A stretch of 64,000 bases of DNA from Coenobita brevimanus (taxonomy: Eukaryota; Arthropoda; Malacostraca; Decapoda; Coenobitidae): assembly GCA_032717465.1 (NCBI GenBank), contig CM064681.1:17073916-17137915 (forward strand), in the 5' to 3' direction. The notes under the pieces are model-generated. The model saw only the letters and a program-made list of their open reading frames with translations, was not told the origin of the DNA and did no database searches. Each line of letters begins with the position of its first letter. Positions within the stretch are counted from its first letter, which is position 1. Below, in pieces: positions 8,128 to 19,159 of this stretch. The translations under genes and the position numbers were made by a program.

Positions 8128-10385
8128 TGTTATGCTGGGTGTTTTTAGTTCGACCTCTCGTCCTAAGAACACCAGCTACTGAGCGGGGTCCTCTTTCTGG
8201 ACCGGAAGTAAGGCACCCACAAAGGAAAAGGACATAAAAACCAGGCAGTACACCTTAACACATCTATTACCTTAACTCTTATACCGTGACAATATACACA
8301 AAGAGATATTGGATATGTATAGAGACTGGAAACACAGAATTAGCCTTTAATACAAATGGGTAGGATTACACACACAATAAGTCACTTTTCACTTGTACAG
8401 GAATATTTGATGTTATTATTACAGTACCCGAATAATATTCCTTGGCAGAGATGGCGTTTTATATACTGAGTTCATTTCACTAGGGGAGGACGTGACCAAG
8501 AGTGGGGGGAAAGAATATTACCATAAGTGGGTAGGATGCGAGTCACGACACTCACGAGAGTTACTTAGTCACAGTAGCACTAGGGCACAAGTTTCTGATG
8601 AACCCCGCACGCCTCTGTTCTAACCCACGATTTCTATACGTCCTCCTGTATATAGTTATTGGTCTTTTCTGTTCTGCCAGGTATCGGGTCACTGTGCACT
8701 GAGTGTGACTATAGTCATTATATATCACTTGGGCCTTTATTCTGTTACTTGTCACTGTACACTACTGTGTTGATTGTTCACTGTATTAGCCTTATTAGTG
8801 TCACTACGTACCCGTATTTTCCTTGGGTATCACCTGCTGTGCGTCCTGGGCGTGAGAGAGGGGCCCTACGGGGAGCCCTCCTAAAGGGGACGCGCACTGT
8901 CCGTAGGGGCGTCACTGCCCGGGTGGTAGTCATCATTGGGGTGCAGGGAGTCCCTCCGATCTGGGGGCCTCGACCTGTGAGGTGGCCCTCGGGACTAGGG
9001 CCGAACAGCTGCAGGAGGCAGGCCTGGCACCTCTGGCTCCGAGGAGAGAGAGAGCCTGGGTTGTCTGGGCCTGAGGGCTGCTGGCCAGACCTGGGAGTCT
9101 GGGGACTGCAGCCGCCTACGGGAAGAAGCGCTGTCAGGGGTGAACTGCGGCGTCGCCTCCGTCGGGTGTCCTTCAGGGACAGGGACCTCCCAGGGGTAGG
9201 TGGTAGGGCTTGAACTGGGCCACGCCACCCCTCCAACAGCACCTCTGGGGAACTGCTCCTGTGGGGAGACAAAGGGCTTCCCACGCAGCCGAGGGGAAAG
9301 GGGTCGGCCACGCAAGGGACCTCGTGCTCTGGAAGAGCCTTCAGAGTCATGAATGAGGGGCGTACGGTGGCCGCTCCCTCCCCGTCATGTACGGTGGCCG
9401 TGAACGCGGTTTCGTGACTCCTAGGGCTCGCAGCTGAAGGGTGTGCGGTGGCTGCTCCTTCCCCGTCACGTACAGTGGCCGTGAACGCAGTGCTGCTCCC
9501 GAAGGAGGAAAAGGCAGGAGAGGGGTGCACATGAGCAGCGCCCTCTCTGGTGCGTGCTGAGGCCGTAGACGAGGGTCTACTTACCCTTGCACGCACTGCG
9601 GCCATAGCCGTGTGCCTGCCCACCTGCTGGGAAGTAACTGAAGGGCGTACGGTGGCCGCTCCTTCCCTGTTACATACGGTGGCCGTGAACGTGGTGTTAC
9701 TCCCACAGGAGGAAAAGGCAGGAGAGGGGTGCACAGGGGCAGCGCCCTCTCTGGTATGTACTGAGGCCGTAGCCGAGGGTCTATCTACCTTTGTATGCAC
9801 TAAGGCTGTAGCCATGGGCCTGAGGCGTTACTCCCATAGTAGGAGATAATAGTGGATGAGGGGCGTACGGTGGCCACTCCCTCCCCATCACGTACAGTGG
9901 CCGTGATCGCGGTTCCACTATTCCTCTCTCTGCCAGTTGGGGCACTTTCAATAACTAACGCCCTGAGGCCGTCCCCAGAGGTGGCTGTGACTGAGGGGCA
10001 TATGGTGGCCACTCCCTCCCCCTTCACGTACGGTGGCCGTGATGGCGATGTCACAGGAGGAAACAACTGAAGGGCGTACAGTGACTGCTCCTTCCCCGGT
10101 AATTACGGTGGCCGTACCGCGGTGTTGCCTGGGACTGACTCTGGATTAGCCCCACCCCGAACTTGCTGAGGGTTGCCCCGCCTGTAGGGTCGTTGCCTCT
10201 TTCCGCTCACCTGGTGTTGTGACAGTTGCGGGGAAGAGGGGCTCTGGAGATAGGTGTCCTGGTGACCCTCTTGTCCTGGGTCACTAACCCCACCGTGGTG
10301 TCCTCCTGGGGTGGTGGTGTGGTGGTGGCTTGGTGGTGGGGTGGGGGGTGGCGTGGTGAGTGGTCTGGCAGCGGCGGGTATTTTA
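8128..10385 (-). repeat. 5' LTR of Gypsy-1 (2258 bp)
   Basis: Second LTR copy, flanked on the right by the gtagg duplication. About 95 bases shorter than its partner: a segment near 1060-1120 and part of the internal array are missing here. It should contain the element promoter, but I could not point to a specific TATA box or initiator. Confidence 0.93.
8778..10066 (-). pseudogene. LTR repeat ORF in the 5' LTR, split by a frameshift
   Basis: The frame equivalent to 993-2363 is present as two overlapping pieces, 9800-10066 (start side) and 8778-9815 (345 codons). They carry the same TATVRDGEGAATVRPS-type repeats, the EVPC anchor and LSPHRSSSPE. A small deletion near 9805-9830, where one repeat portion is shorter than in the partner LTR, separates the frames. 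The long uninterrupted second piece again lies wholly inside the LTR in the sense direction. No known domain. Confidence 0.4.
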
Positions 10386-10390
10386 GTAGG
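10386..10390. repeat. Right target site duplication of Gypsy-1 (gtagg)
   Basis: Exact copy of 181-185. LINE-A coding sequence resumes at 10391. Confidence 0.93.
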
Positions 10391-11840
10391 ATAATTACTG
10401 ACAAAGTTAGGGAAATAACAGAGGAATTAGTTGAAGAAGAACAGAGAGGTTTTCAGAAGAGACGAGGTTATTGTAGGTCGGATATCCATTCTTAGATGTT
10501 TTGTGGAAAAGTTTCTGGAGAGGGGAAAGAAACTGTGTGTGGCCTTCATGGATTTGGAGAAAGCATTATGACAGGGTGGATAGACAAGGAATGTGGAAAT
10601 GTGGAATTAAGATTATATGGAGTAAATGGGAAGTTGCTGAACGCAGTGCAGAGTATACATGCTGGTGCTAAGGCTGCAGTGCATGTGGACAGTGAACTGA
10701 GTGAATTTTTGTATCAGAATGGTGGACTGAAACAGGGCTGTGTCATGCCCCTATGGTTGTTCAGTCTGTTTATGGATGGGGTTATAAAAGAGATACAAGG
10801 TAGAGTGTTGGTGCGACTGTAAAGAGAGAGGGCAGTGTTTGGAAACTCCCTGTTCTGTTGTCTGCAGATGATACTGTATTAAGTGAAGATGAAGGGTAAC
10901 TGCAATGCTTGGTGATTGAGTTCGGGAGTTTGTGTAAGAACCGGAATCTATAGGTTAATGAAGGGAAGTGTAAAGTTATGCTCTTTGAGAGAAATGGAGT
11001 CACTGAATGTACAGTGTGACCAGATGAAGAGGAAATGGAAAATGTGAGTGCGTTTAAGTACTTGGATAGTGTGATGAGTAAGGATGGAAGTTTAGAGGGT
11101 GAAGTGTATGAAAGGGTGCAACAGGAAAGAATGTGGGGAAGTGTAAAGTTATGGTCTTTGAGAGAAATGATGTCACTGAATGTACAATTAGGCTGGATGA
11201 GGAGGAAATGGAACATGTGAGTGCATTTAAGTACTTGGGTAGTGTGATGAGTAAGGATGGAAGTTTAAAGGGTGAAGTGCATGAAACGAGTACAGTAGGG
11301 AAGAATGGTGGTTCCTTGAAAGCAGTGATAAGGAACACGGAATTGGGCATGGAGGTAAAAAAGTCACTGCATGACAGTATTATGATACCAAATCTAACTT
11401 ATGGACGTGAAATTTGGACCTTGTAGGAAGGACATAAGTCAAGAGTGAGAGCAGTGGAAATGAGATATTTGAGAGGAGCATTGGAATTACATGGGGAGAC
11501 AGACTAACAAATGAAGAAGTGAAGAAGAGCTGTGGTGTGGATGTGGATGTGATAAAATGCGTTAGGATAAATACACTGAGGTGGTTTGGCTATGTCGAGA
11601 GGAGGAAGAGCGATAGACTGACAAGGAGGGTGTATGCGAGTGAGGTGAATGGGGGGAGAGAAAGGGGGAGGCCAAGGATGAGATTGAGCGATGGAGTGGA
11701 GAGGTATACAAGAGAGGGTGTGTGTGTGAGCTGGGAGCAAGGCAGTGAAGTGGCATTGGATGGGGCGACTGGAGGCGATTTGTTTGTGGCCACCCTTTAC
11801 GGGATTGTTGCTTCTGGCAATAGATAAACAGATAGACTGA
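10391..11840 (+). pseudogene. LINE-A copy 1, downstream piece (RT palm to C-terminus)
   Basis: Continues the RT interrupted at 180: EITEELVEEEQRGF, YGVNGKLLNAVQ, LKQGCVM, FSLFMDGVIKEIQG, a degenerate catalytic box (SADDT in place of FADDT, near 10865), FKYLDSVMSKDGSLEG, then RWFGYVERRKSDRLTRRV and RGRPRMRLSDGVERY near the end. The RWFGHV and GRPR-W motifs are typical of RTE-like C-termini. Stops at about 10495, 10820, 10900 and others, plus a 173-bp internal duplication, make it non-functional. It ends in a TAGATAAACAGATAGA tail, the degenerate form of the (TAGA)n tail seen on the other LINE-A copy. Confidence 0.9.
10964..11309 (+). repeat. 173-bp tandem duplication inside LINE-A copy 1
   Basis: The segment beginning GGAAGTGTAAAGTTATG at 10964 is repeated beginning at 11137. 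Both units encode VMxFERN-V-EC and then SAFKYL-SVMSKDGSL. The units differ by scattered substitutions, so the duplication is not recent. The other LINE-A copy has this segment once. Confidence 0.9.
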
Positions 11841-12394
11841 ACTTGTAGGGACGACCCACCTGACATTGACCCCCCTACCGCTAACTGGGGGGTGACTCCC
11901 CTAATATAATGAGCCATGTTATAGGATGAAGATTTAAAAGATACTCCTTTAGGTTTGTTTTTCATGTTGCTATGGCTAATTTGAAAGGAGTTATGGCGAA
12001 AAAAACGTTTTTTTTTACCCTTCCCCTCTTTTTACATTTTTAAGGGCATACGGCTAGCTCGTTGCCCCTATTGGGCCCAAAATTTAATCAGGTGATCAGA
12101 AGGTCATAGCCCATCATCCCTGTAATCTTAATTAAATCGCACAAGCAGTTTTCGTGTAAAGTTGTTCACAGGCAGGTGAAAACAATACCCGTCCCCGAGC
12201 CCCTCCAGGGCTAGGACGGGTAAATATAAGATCAGCAGAGATACATCCAACACATACGTTTCTGAAAGCGTCACCTAAGGTGAATATATTAATTTGGCGG
12301 TAATGAGAATAAAACGCGATGGCCTTATTCTCATTTTATCCTTGTTAATTTCAGGTTAAGGAACATCCCTTACGCCGTTTCCCAAGCGATTTAG
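11841..12394. other. Stretch without recognised gene
   Basis: Contains a LINE-A-like 3' flank (CCCACCTGACATTGACCCC) at 11855-11890, homopolymer T/A runs near 12003-12016, and, at 12350-12392, a partial copy of the SINE-like repeat also seen at 23930 and 39510 (TTTCCCAAGCGATTTAG). No coding potential that I can support. Confidence 0.5.
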
Positions 12395-13619
12395 TTTTTT
12401 TTTTTTTTTTTTGTGAGGAAGAAGGAACCAAAAGCCGTGAGCCCGCAATTATTGTTCCTTCCAAGAGAAAAACAAAATTCAAGAGAGAGCCAAATTCAAG
12501 ATCCGATCATTTCGAGATGCCTGGACACACTGCGCTTGAAAGACTGCAGATCATAGGATGCAGGACTAGGAGTAACGGTTAACTCTGGCATTAGAGAGTT
12601 GGACAGAAAATGGATGAGAATTTGCTGCTAGGCGGGTGCTACGTGCCCGTCGTAGAGGTGGAGGAATGCATGCAGACAGTTCAAAGGAGCAGTGACCATT
12701 GAAGTAGCGATAGAAAAGAGATAAAGATGCAACAGTGTGGCAAAGAGAGGTTGAAGGAAGTCACACATGAGAGTTGTACTCCACATAGGGGCAGATAAAA
12801 CCCCTGTATAGAGTCAACAATTGTGTAGGGGTAAAGAAGGACCAGATTCGGCTTAGCACACCTAATCTCTTGGAAGCAGATTTTACAAGAGATGTAAAAT
12901 GAGCTTTCCAAGATAAGTCCCGAGTAAATGAAACCCCAAGTATGTTCAAGGATGATGCAGGATTAAGCTAAATATTATTAAACATTAGTGGGTATAACTG
13001 TGGAAGATTTTGTTGGGTAGATATTTGTAAAAACTGAATCTTTGATGCATTAAAAACAACTATATTATTTTTACCCCAGTCAGAGATACGAACCAAGTCA
13101 GACATTAGGTGTGCCATAGCCTCATCCCTTGTTTGCTGAAGTAACTGCTGAGATGGACGTCGTGGGAACTGAATGGAAAGGTGAAGGGTCGAGTCATCAG
13201 TGTATGAGTGGATAGGGTTAGATGTACAGCTTAGAGGGTCATTGATGAATAAAAGGAAGAGAGTTGGTGATAGGACAGAGCCCTGAGGAACACCACTGTT
13301 AACAGATCTTGGAGAAGAATGATGGCTGTCTACAACAGCGTCTATAGAATGACCAGAAAGGAAGCTAGAGATGAAGGCACAGATAGAAGGATAGAAACCG
13401 TAAGAGGGCAGTTTGGAAATTAAAGATTTATGCCAGACTCGATCGAAAGCCTTTGAGATGTCAAGTGCAATGGCAAAGCTTTTGCCAAAGTCCCGAAAGG
13501 AGGATGACCAGATGTCTGAAAGGTAGGTGAGAAGATCGCCAGTGGAGCGTCTCTGACGGAACCCATACTGACGATCAGAAAGAAGGTTGTGATAGGAAAG
13601 ATGCTTTAAAATTTTTCTA
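12395..13619 (-). pseudogene. LINE-J copy 1, 3' half (RT fingers to 3' UTR and poly(A))
   Basis: Minus-strand translation from 13619 gives LLSDRQYGFRQRRSTGDLL, LDISKAFDRVWH, FLSGHSIDAVV, SGVPQGSVLSPTLF, a catalytic box reading YTDD (usually YADD or FADD), INDPLS, then LGVSFTRDLSWKAHF and PYVEYNSHV. This is the RT of a jockey/CR1-type LINE. The 3' end carries a run of about 19 A on the minus strand (12395-12413), the poly(A) tail. The other half is at 17236-18896; the piggyBac element lies between. Scattered stops in the last part indicate decay. Confidence 0.9.
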
Positions 13620-13623
13620 TTAA

Positions 13624-16600
13624 CCCTTAGCCGCTGGAGGCTTCCCGGCTACTGCACACTCTTCCCTACGGGGGATTTACGAGATTTTGGGAAAAATACC
13701 CTTAATTCAATCCCTTATATCTGACAAAATAATAGCAAGAGAATCAAATGAAAGTTCATAACACTCACCAACTCTTCCTCTTTCCAATGAAGGTATCCCG
13801 AGGTCTCTAGGTGAGCCCATCAATGAGTAAGGATGAGTTGAAGAGTGGTTTTCATGTTTTGGCGCGCAGCTCCAAGCGCACGCCACTGGCCATGGCCTTG
13901 GCCCAGCCGGCTAGCATTGGCAGCACTGCCTGGAGTGATGATTGTAACATTGCCCGTGCGTCCATGGATGGAATGAGGAAGATTCCACTCGTTTTTTCCA
14001 CTTCTCCTTACTCAACGTCGTGAAAATGAGTCATCACCCGGTTCATGTGTCTCACCCAAGGATTTACCGCCCGCTCCATTATGCCCCTATGCCCCGTAGG
14101 TGTGTCGGAAAGGAAATATCTCGTCGTTTTTCTGTACCCACTTCTTCCGTAACGAATATTTCTCCTTTACTTCGTTTTTCTGTACTCACTTCTTCAGTAA
14201 ATAATCATATTTCTTCTTTACTATGACAGAACTGCACTGTACATCACGATTACACGTAATTGCACTTTGACAAGTAAATGCTGTTGCTCTGTCATGCATT
14301 ATCGTAGAGTATGAGGTAATTATTTGCACTGTAAATCAGACCGCTTTGTACTAATCAGGGTTATAGTGAAAATCATATAAATGTTTTACACAACTAACAT
14401 TATTTGTACTTCACAGATACACTGATGCTCATATTTGGCACAATCTCCCTGAGTATTGAGTGAAATAATTTACATATAGCCAAGCAAGTATTGGTCTTAG
14501 TGGCCCGCTCACAAGTGGTTTTCTTTCAGGTAACACATAGGGAAATGCAAAGTATTTCCAATAATTTTCTAACCAATATCCAATGCACAGTGTCAATTTC
14601 TGTACTGTACTTACTATAAATCACTTATATGCACTTGTAGAATTATTATAAATGACTTACATCTTAGCACTTACTATAGTTCACTCATAATATCACACTT
14701 TTCACTCATTTATGAAAATAGACAACCTTGTGCATTGCTGTACACCATTTACACTTCCCCACACACCTCCTCAATACTCATGCTTGGAGTGATACTCTGA
14801 GAAGCATTTGGGGCATAGGGGGACCTTGCATTCTGCACATTGTTACGAGGTCTCTTTTCATGCTGGGGGACGGCGTTTGGTTGTGCGGCACACGTGACAC
14901 CGCCTGTATGCCAGACGACCTGCTGTGGTTCTCCTGACCTCCACAATCTTGTGCCGACGGAAATACTCAGCACAGCTAAGCCTGTCCACTGAAGCAGCTG
15001 TCCCCCGCCTAGCACCTGTCACCTGAGCAGTTGAATATTGCTCAAGGAGTTCGTGTGCCAGCTCTCTCTCAAACTCTCGTAGAGAGATAGGTTTCCCGAC
15101 AAGCTCCTTGAACAGTATGAAACTGTTCAGGATGGCGATATCAAGAAGGTGTAAGAACACCTTCTTGTACCACCTGCAGGACTTAGGTAGGCAATCGACT
15201 TCACCAATTTGCGTGTCCGATTTATCAACCAGCCACATATTGATATTGTAATCGTTGACTGCATCTGGCTTTACCACGGGTTCCCTGGTCCAGTAGTCTG
15301 TTTTACCAGTTTCCTCTAGCACACCCTTATGAACTGTAGACAACATGTTAACCCGTCTCTTATCATGCCAGAGAAGGGCTAACATGTTCCCACATTTCTT
15401 TGTCAGAAGGGCTTCTTTCTCAGTATTTGCCGGAAATACTGGGAAATTCTTTCTGCTGGCCCTAGCAGTTCCACAGGACCCAGTACCACGGTCGAGCAAA
15501 TACTTCATCGACGCCGGGGCTGTGTAATAATTGTCAGTGTACAGAATGTGATACCTGTTGAAATACCTTTCCATCGGCACTTTCACTAAAGATGCAGAGA
15601 ATCAATAAGGATCATTGCTAAGTGTATGAACATCTGTTGCTGAGTAAACTATTACATCCAGCACATATCCAGTTTTACAGTAACAAAGCACAAAGAATTT
15701 GAAGCCAAATCTGTGATGCTTTGATGGTACATACTGAATAAATGAAAGCCTGCCCCTGAATAACACCAGTGACTCGTCAATAACCACTTTCTGGAACGGA
15801 CGGAAAACCCTGGAGAATGACTCTTTCAGCATTGTAAGGATTGGTCTTATTTTCCACAACCTGTCATTCAGTGCAGGCCCGTAATTTCGATTGAAGTGTA
15901 GGAACCTCAGGATTGCCAGGTACCTATCACTGGCCATGTACTTGCTGAAGACAGGTGTGCCAACGAGTTCATCCACCGACCAATAGTCGTGGAGCACATG
16001 TTTTTTTACGTGCACCATCAGCATGGTCAGGGCGAGCCACACAAACATCTCCCTCACCTCAACAGGTATCCATTCACGCATGTGCATGCTCTTGCTGGCA
16101 GGCACATCCAGCCAACGCACGCACATGGCCTGGTGGAAATTGATTTCATCCACCAGGCACTGCATTATTGCAGTCATGAAAATGGCTTTGAACAGACTGC
16201 TAATAGTCCAGGGCCTGGGGGGAAGTGCATCCTCCTGAACACCTGCACCCTCCTTATCAAATGCCAGCACAGACGGCTCAAAGCTGGCACCATCGTCCCA
16301 CACAAATGTGTCTACTCTACCCACACATGGTACAGCAGGCCGTCTGGCAGTTGCACTGCGTTTTCCCATCACTCGTGCATGACCACGTGCACGGCCACGG
16401 GCAGGAGGGGGGGAAAGGAGAAGGAGAGAGAGAGGGAGAGGGAGAAGTGGGGGAGGTGGGGGAGTAAGCGGGTGATGACTAACCTGATGTGGAACTTTCC
16501 ATAGAAGACTCTCAGCGCGGCGTATCACCACGTGGCGCTGGTCTTTGAAATACTATTCCTGAAGGACCTGGTTGAGGAGATTCTGCCCTTGATTGGTAGG

Positions 16601-17231
16601 CTGAGGTGTGGGGGAGCGGTGGAGGAAGATACGTCGGCGAGCAGGCGGGGAGATTGTGGGGGAAACGGCTCTGTGGCATTTTTTCCGCAGATGTCTGCCA
16701 GGTCCATGGCCACTTTCCCGATCTCCTTGGTCATCTTGCGCCTCCTCATCACCACCTGAAGAAGTCGGAGAGCCCTCTCTGGCGTCGGAGTGTGAGTAGG
16801 AGTTGGAAGGCGAGAGAGCTCGCTCTCCACATGGTAGCTTTGTTTACCATCTGATGAGGTACTCTCACTAAGTGTTCTACAGGAGACAGTTTCAGCTAGG
16901 ACACGTTCTATGACACTATCACTTAGCCCTTTCCTGGGCACAAAGGGCTTGACTTTAGTGGGGGTCGATGAGGTGATCGGTCTTTCACGCTGTGGAATGA
17001 ACTCGGACGACGTCGAGTAAGATGACATGGCTCCTCTCGCTACCACTGCCGAGTACAAATTGAACCGCACAACCACGGGGTACCTGTGGGTCCTACCTGC
17101 CCTGTAGGTATCACAGAAAATGGTCCCGCTCTCAAACAGTGACGGGAAGGTGAGTGCGGTATAGCAAGTCAACAGGTGGCCCTCCGCGCCCTGAATCCTG
17201 TCGTGCATATACGTCAACCGGTGGATAGGGG
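13624..17231 (-). mobile_element. piggyBac transposon inserted in LINE-J (3608 bp)
   Basis: Bounded by TTAA at 13620-13623 and 17232-17235. The ends are imperfect inverted repeats: CCCTTAGCCGCTGG on the left and, read inward from the right, CCCCTATCCACCGG. TTAA duplication and CCC-starting ends are diagnostic for piggyBac. Removing the element with one TTAA rejoins the LINE-J reverse transcriptase in frame. It contains one transposase gene (14770-17028, minus). The 13650-14745 portion between gene and left end is AT-rich and without coding content that I recognise. Confidence 0.95.
14770..17028 (-). pseudogene. piggyBac-type DDE transposase, recently broken
   Basis: The start MSSYSTSSEF at 17028 is preferred over the upstream in-frame Met because the leader lies within terminal repeat sequence. 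The N-terminal ~165 residues are Ser/Thr/Pro-rich. The catalytic domain (16350-15240) shows VVIDESLVLFRGRLSF (first Asp), ILYTDNYYT (second Asp) and NINMWLVDKSD (third Asp). A Cys-rich C-terminal finger follows (CHVC, QCAEC, LCPKC), the DNA end-binding module of piggyBac. Defects: a TGA near 15600, two stops in the C-terminal finger (about 14845 and 14830), and a frame change near 16525. That frame change may mark an intron: a CAG/GTTAGT donor lies near 16485, followed by a long pyrimidine tract at 16390-16460. It would cut and paste DNA at TTAA in the nucleus. Confidence 0.9.
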
Positions 17232-17235
17232 TTAA

Positions 17236-18896
17236 GAATTGACTTGAAAACTTTTGAGATACAGGATGTTAAAGCAATTGGGATGGTAATGGTCACCCTT
17301 CTCTGGAACTGGCTGAATGAGAGCAAACTTCCAGCAAGAAGGAAAGGTACAAGTTGATAGACAAAGGCGAAAGAGTTTGCCTAGGCAGGGTGTAAGCACA
17401 GAAGCACAGTTCTTGAGAACTACAGGAGGGACTCCATCAGACCCATATACCTTATTAGTACTGAGGCCTGTGATGGCAGAAAATACATCAACTGAAGAAA
17501 TTTTAATGTCAGCCATGAGGATGTCAGAGGGGGGAAGTGATGGAGGAACTGCACTGGAATTGTCTAAGGTGGAATTGGAGGAGAAAGTCTGAGTGAAGAG
17601 ATCTTCTTTATCAGTAGAAGAAATAGCTACAGAACCATCAGAGCAGAAAAGAGGAGGGAAGGATGATGAGATAAAGTTGTTAGAAATGTTTTTGGCAAGG
17701 TGCCAGGAGCGGGAAGAAATCGAGTTGGAGAGTTGAGAGCATTTAGTACGGATGAAATTATTTTTAGCAGAGCGAAGAACAGACTTAGCATGATTCCGGG
17801 CAGAAATGTAAAAAAGATGTGGTTCAGGGGTGGGTTGGCTCCAGTACCTTTTATGGGCTCACTCCTTGTTGCGGACAGCATTAGAACAAGCGTGATTAAA
17901 CCAAGGCTTTCTTTCATTAGTCTCAGGATATGAAAAAGGAATGTATGTTTCCATGCCTGAGAGAATAATCTCCATAATGCACAAGGCACATCCAGATGGC
18001 TCTCGGCCATGGAAGCAATAATCATTCCAGGGAAAATCAAAGAAGTACTGCCTGAGGGCCTCCCAATCCGCAGCTCCAAAGTGCCACAGAGACGTTTCTT
18101 TGGAGGGTCCACAGGCCGTACTGTAGCAATAGTACAGGTTAAGGTGATAAGGTTGTGACTGGAGGAGCCCAACAGAGAGAAAAGATGAACAGTGTAAGCA
18201 GAAGGATTAGTTGTAAGGAAGAGGTCAAGTATGTTGGAGCTCTCTCCAAGGTAGTCGGAGATATGCGTAGGGTGCTGTACAAGCTGCTCTAGGTCATTAA
18301 GGATAGAAAAGGTGTAGGCTTGTTCACCAGGTGGATCAGTGAAAGGAGAGGAGAACCAAAGGTGGTGATGAACATTGAAATCTCCGAGAATGGAGATTTC
18401 AGAGAAAGGAGAAATGGATAGAATGTGTTCCATCACAGATGTAAGATAGTCAAAGAATTTTTGATAGTTGGTAGAATTAGGAGATAAGTAAACAGCGCAG
18501 ATATATTTAGTCAGAGAATGACAGGAAAGCCGAAGCGTGAATGTAGAGAATTCAGAAGAATCGAGTTCAGGAACACGAGAGCAAGATAAGTCATTGTGTA
18601 TATATACATAATAGCCACCTTTGGCTTTGAAATGAGCATAGAGAAAGTAGGAGGATACAGAAAAGGGTCTGCTGTCAGTTGCCTCAGACAGCTGAGTCTC
18701 CGTCAGAAAAAGAAGGAAGGAGAGGTGGTGCTCAACAGAGCGAAAGTTAGAGGAAAGGCTGCGGATGTTGTAGAAATGAAGAAGAGAGTCAGGCAGTGGT
18801 TTCAGGCTGCTCGAGTCATCACCGGGAGAGGGGCGGAAGGTGGGGGCATTATGGTCCCCCCCCCCGAGGACCCTGAGGCCACGTGTTGAGCTGCCA
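17236..18896 (-). pseudogene. LINE-J copy 1, 5' half (endonuclease and RT start)
   Basis: The reading begins near 18896 with MAAQHVASGS and continues, with frame changes in the poly-G region, through FYNIRSLSSNF, FLTETQLSEA, KGGYYVYIHNDLS, ICAVYLSPNS and ISILGDFNVHHHLW to LLGSSSHNLITL, the order of an APE-type endonuclease (the GDFN and S-S/D-H motifs). RT begins near 17500 (STNKVYGSDGVPPVVLK, PSCWKFALIQPVPEKGD). The 17627-18436 part is a 269-codon frame. The last endonuclease motif reads SSSHN where SDH is usual, so the catalytic Asp is changed. APE endonuclease nicks the target to prime reverse transcription. Confidence 0.88.
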
Positions 18897-19159
18897 TGAT
18901 TTTTTTAATTTTGGAAAAGGAAGTGTACTGTGTACTGTGCATGTAGTTTGGTGTTGATAGGGAAACTTCTTACCTTACCTAATTGCATCTTTACAGGAAT
19001 GAGTCAAGCTCGTACTGTCCCGTGTCTTAAACCATATTTATCGTACATATCCTTAAATTTGTGAATTGTTTTGGCACACATTATTTCATTCGGTAGTGCA
19101 TTCCATTGAATTGCTCTGTTTGGGAAACTGAATTTCCTTACGTCTTTATCACCTCTCTT

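Larger units (their letters stand above)
186..10385 (-). mobile_element. Gypsy-1, Ty3/Gypsy LTR retrotransposon inserted in LINE-A
   Basis: A complete but decayed 10.2 kb element in minus orientation: 5' LTR (8128-10385), primer-binding site (8111-8126), gag, protease, RT, RNase H, integrase, a proline/histidine-rich tail, then 3' LTR (186-2538). The order PR-RT-RH-IN is the Ty3/Gypsy order. No envelope-like ORF with signal peptide and membrane segments is visible. Inactivating lesions include in-frame stops in protease and integrase, a frameshift after RNase H near 4953, and altered catalytic residues. In the first ~170 bases of the two LTRs I count about seven differences, six of them transitions, which indicates an old but not ancient insertion. 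It shares gag, pol and LTR organisation with Gypsy-2 at 43047-53343. Confidence 0.95.

Noticed and set aside
11841..12394. tRNA, rRNA or snRNA genes
   Set aside because: I looked for cloverleaf-like or conserved RNA motifs here and in other gene-free stretches and found none that I could support.
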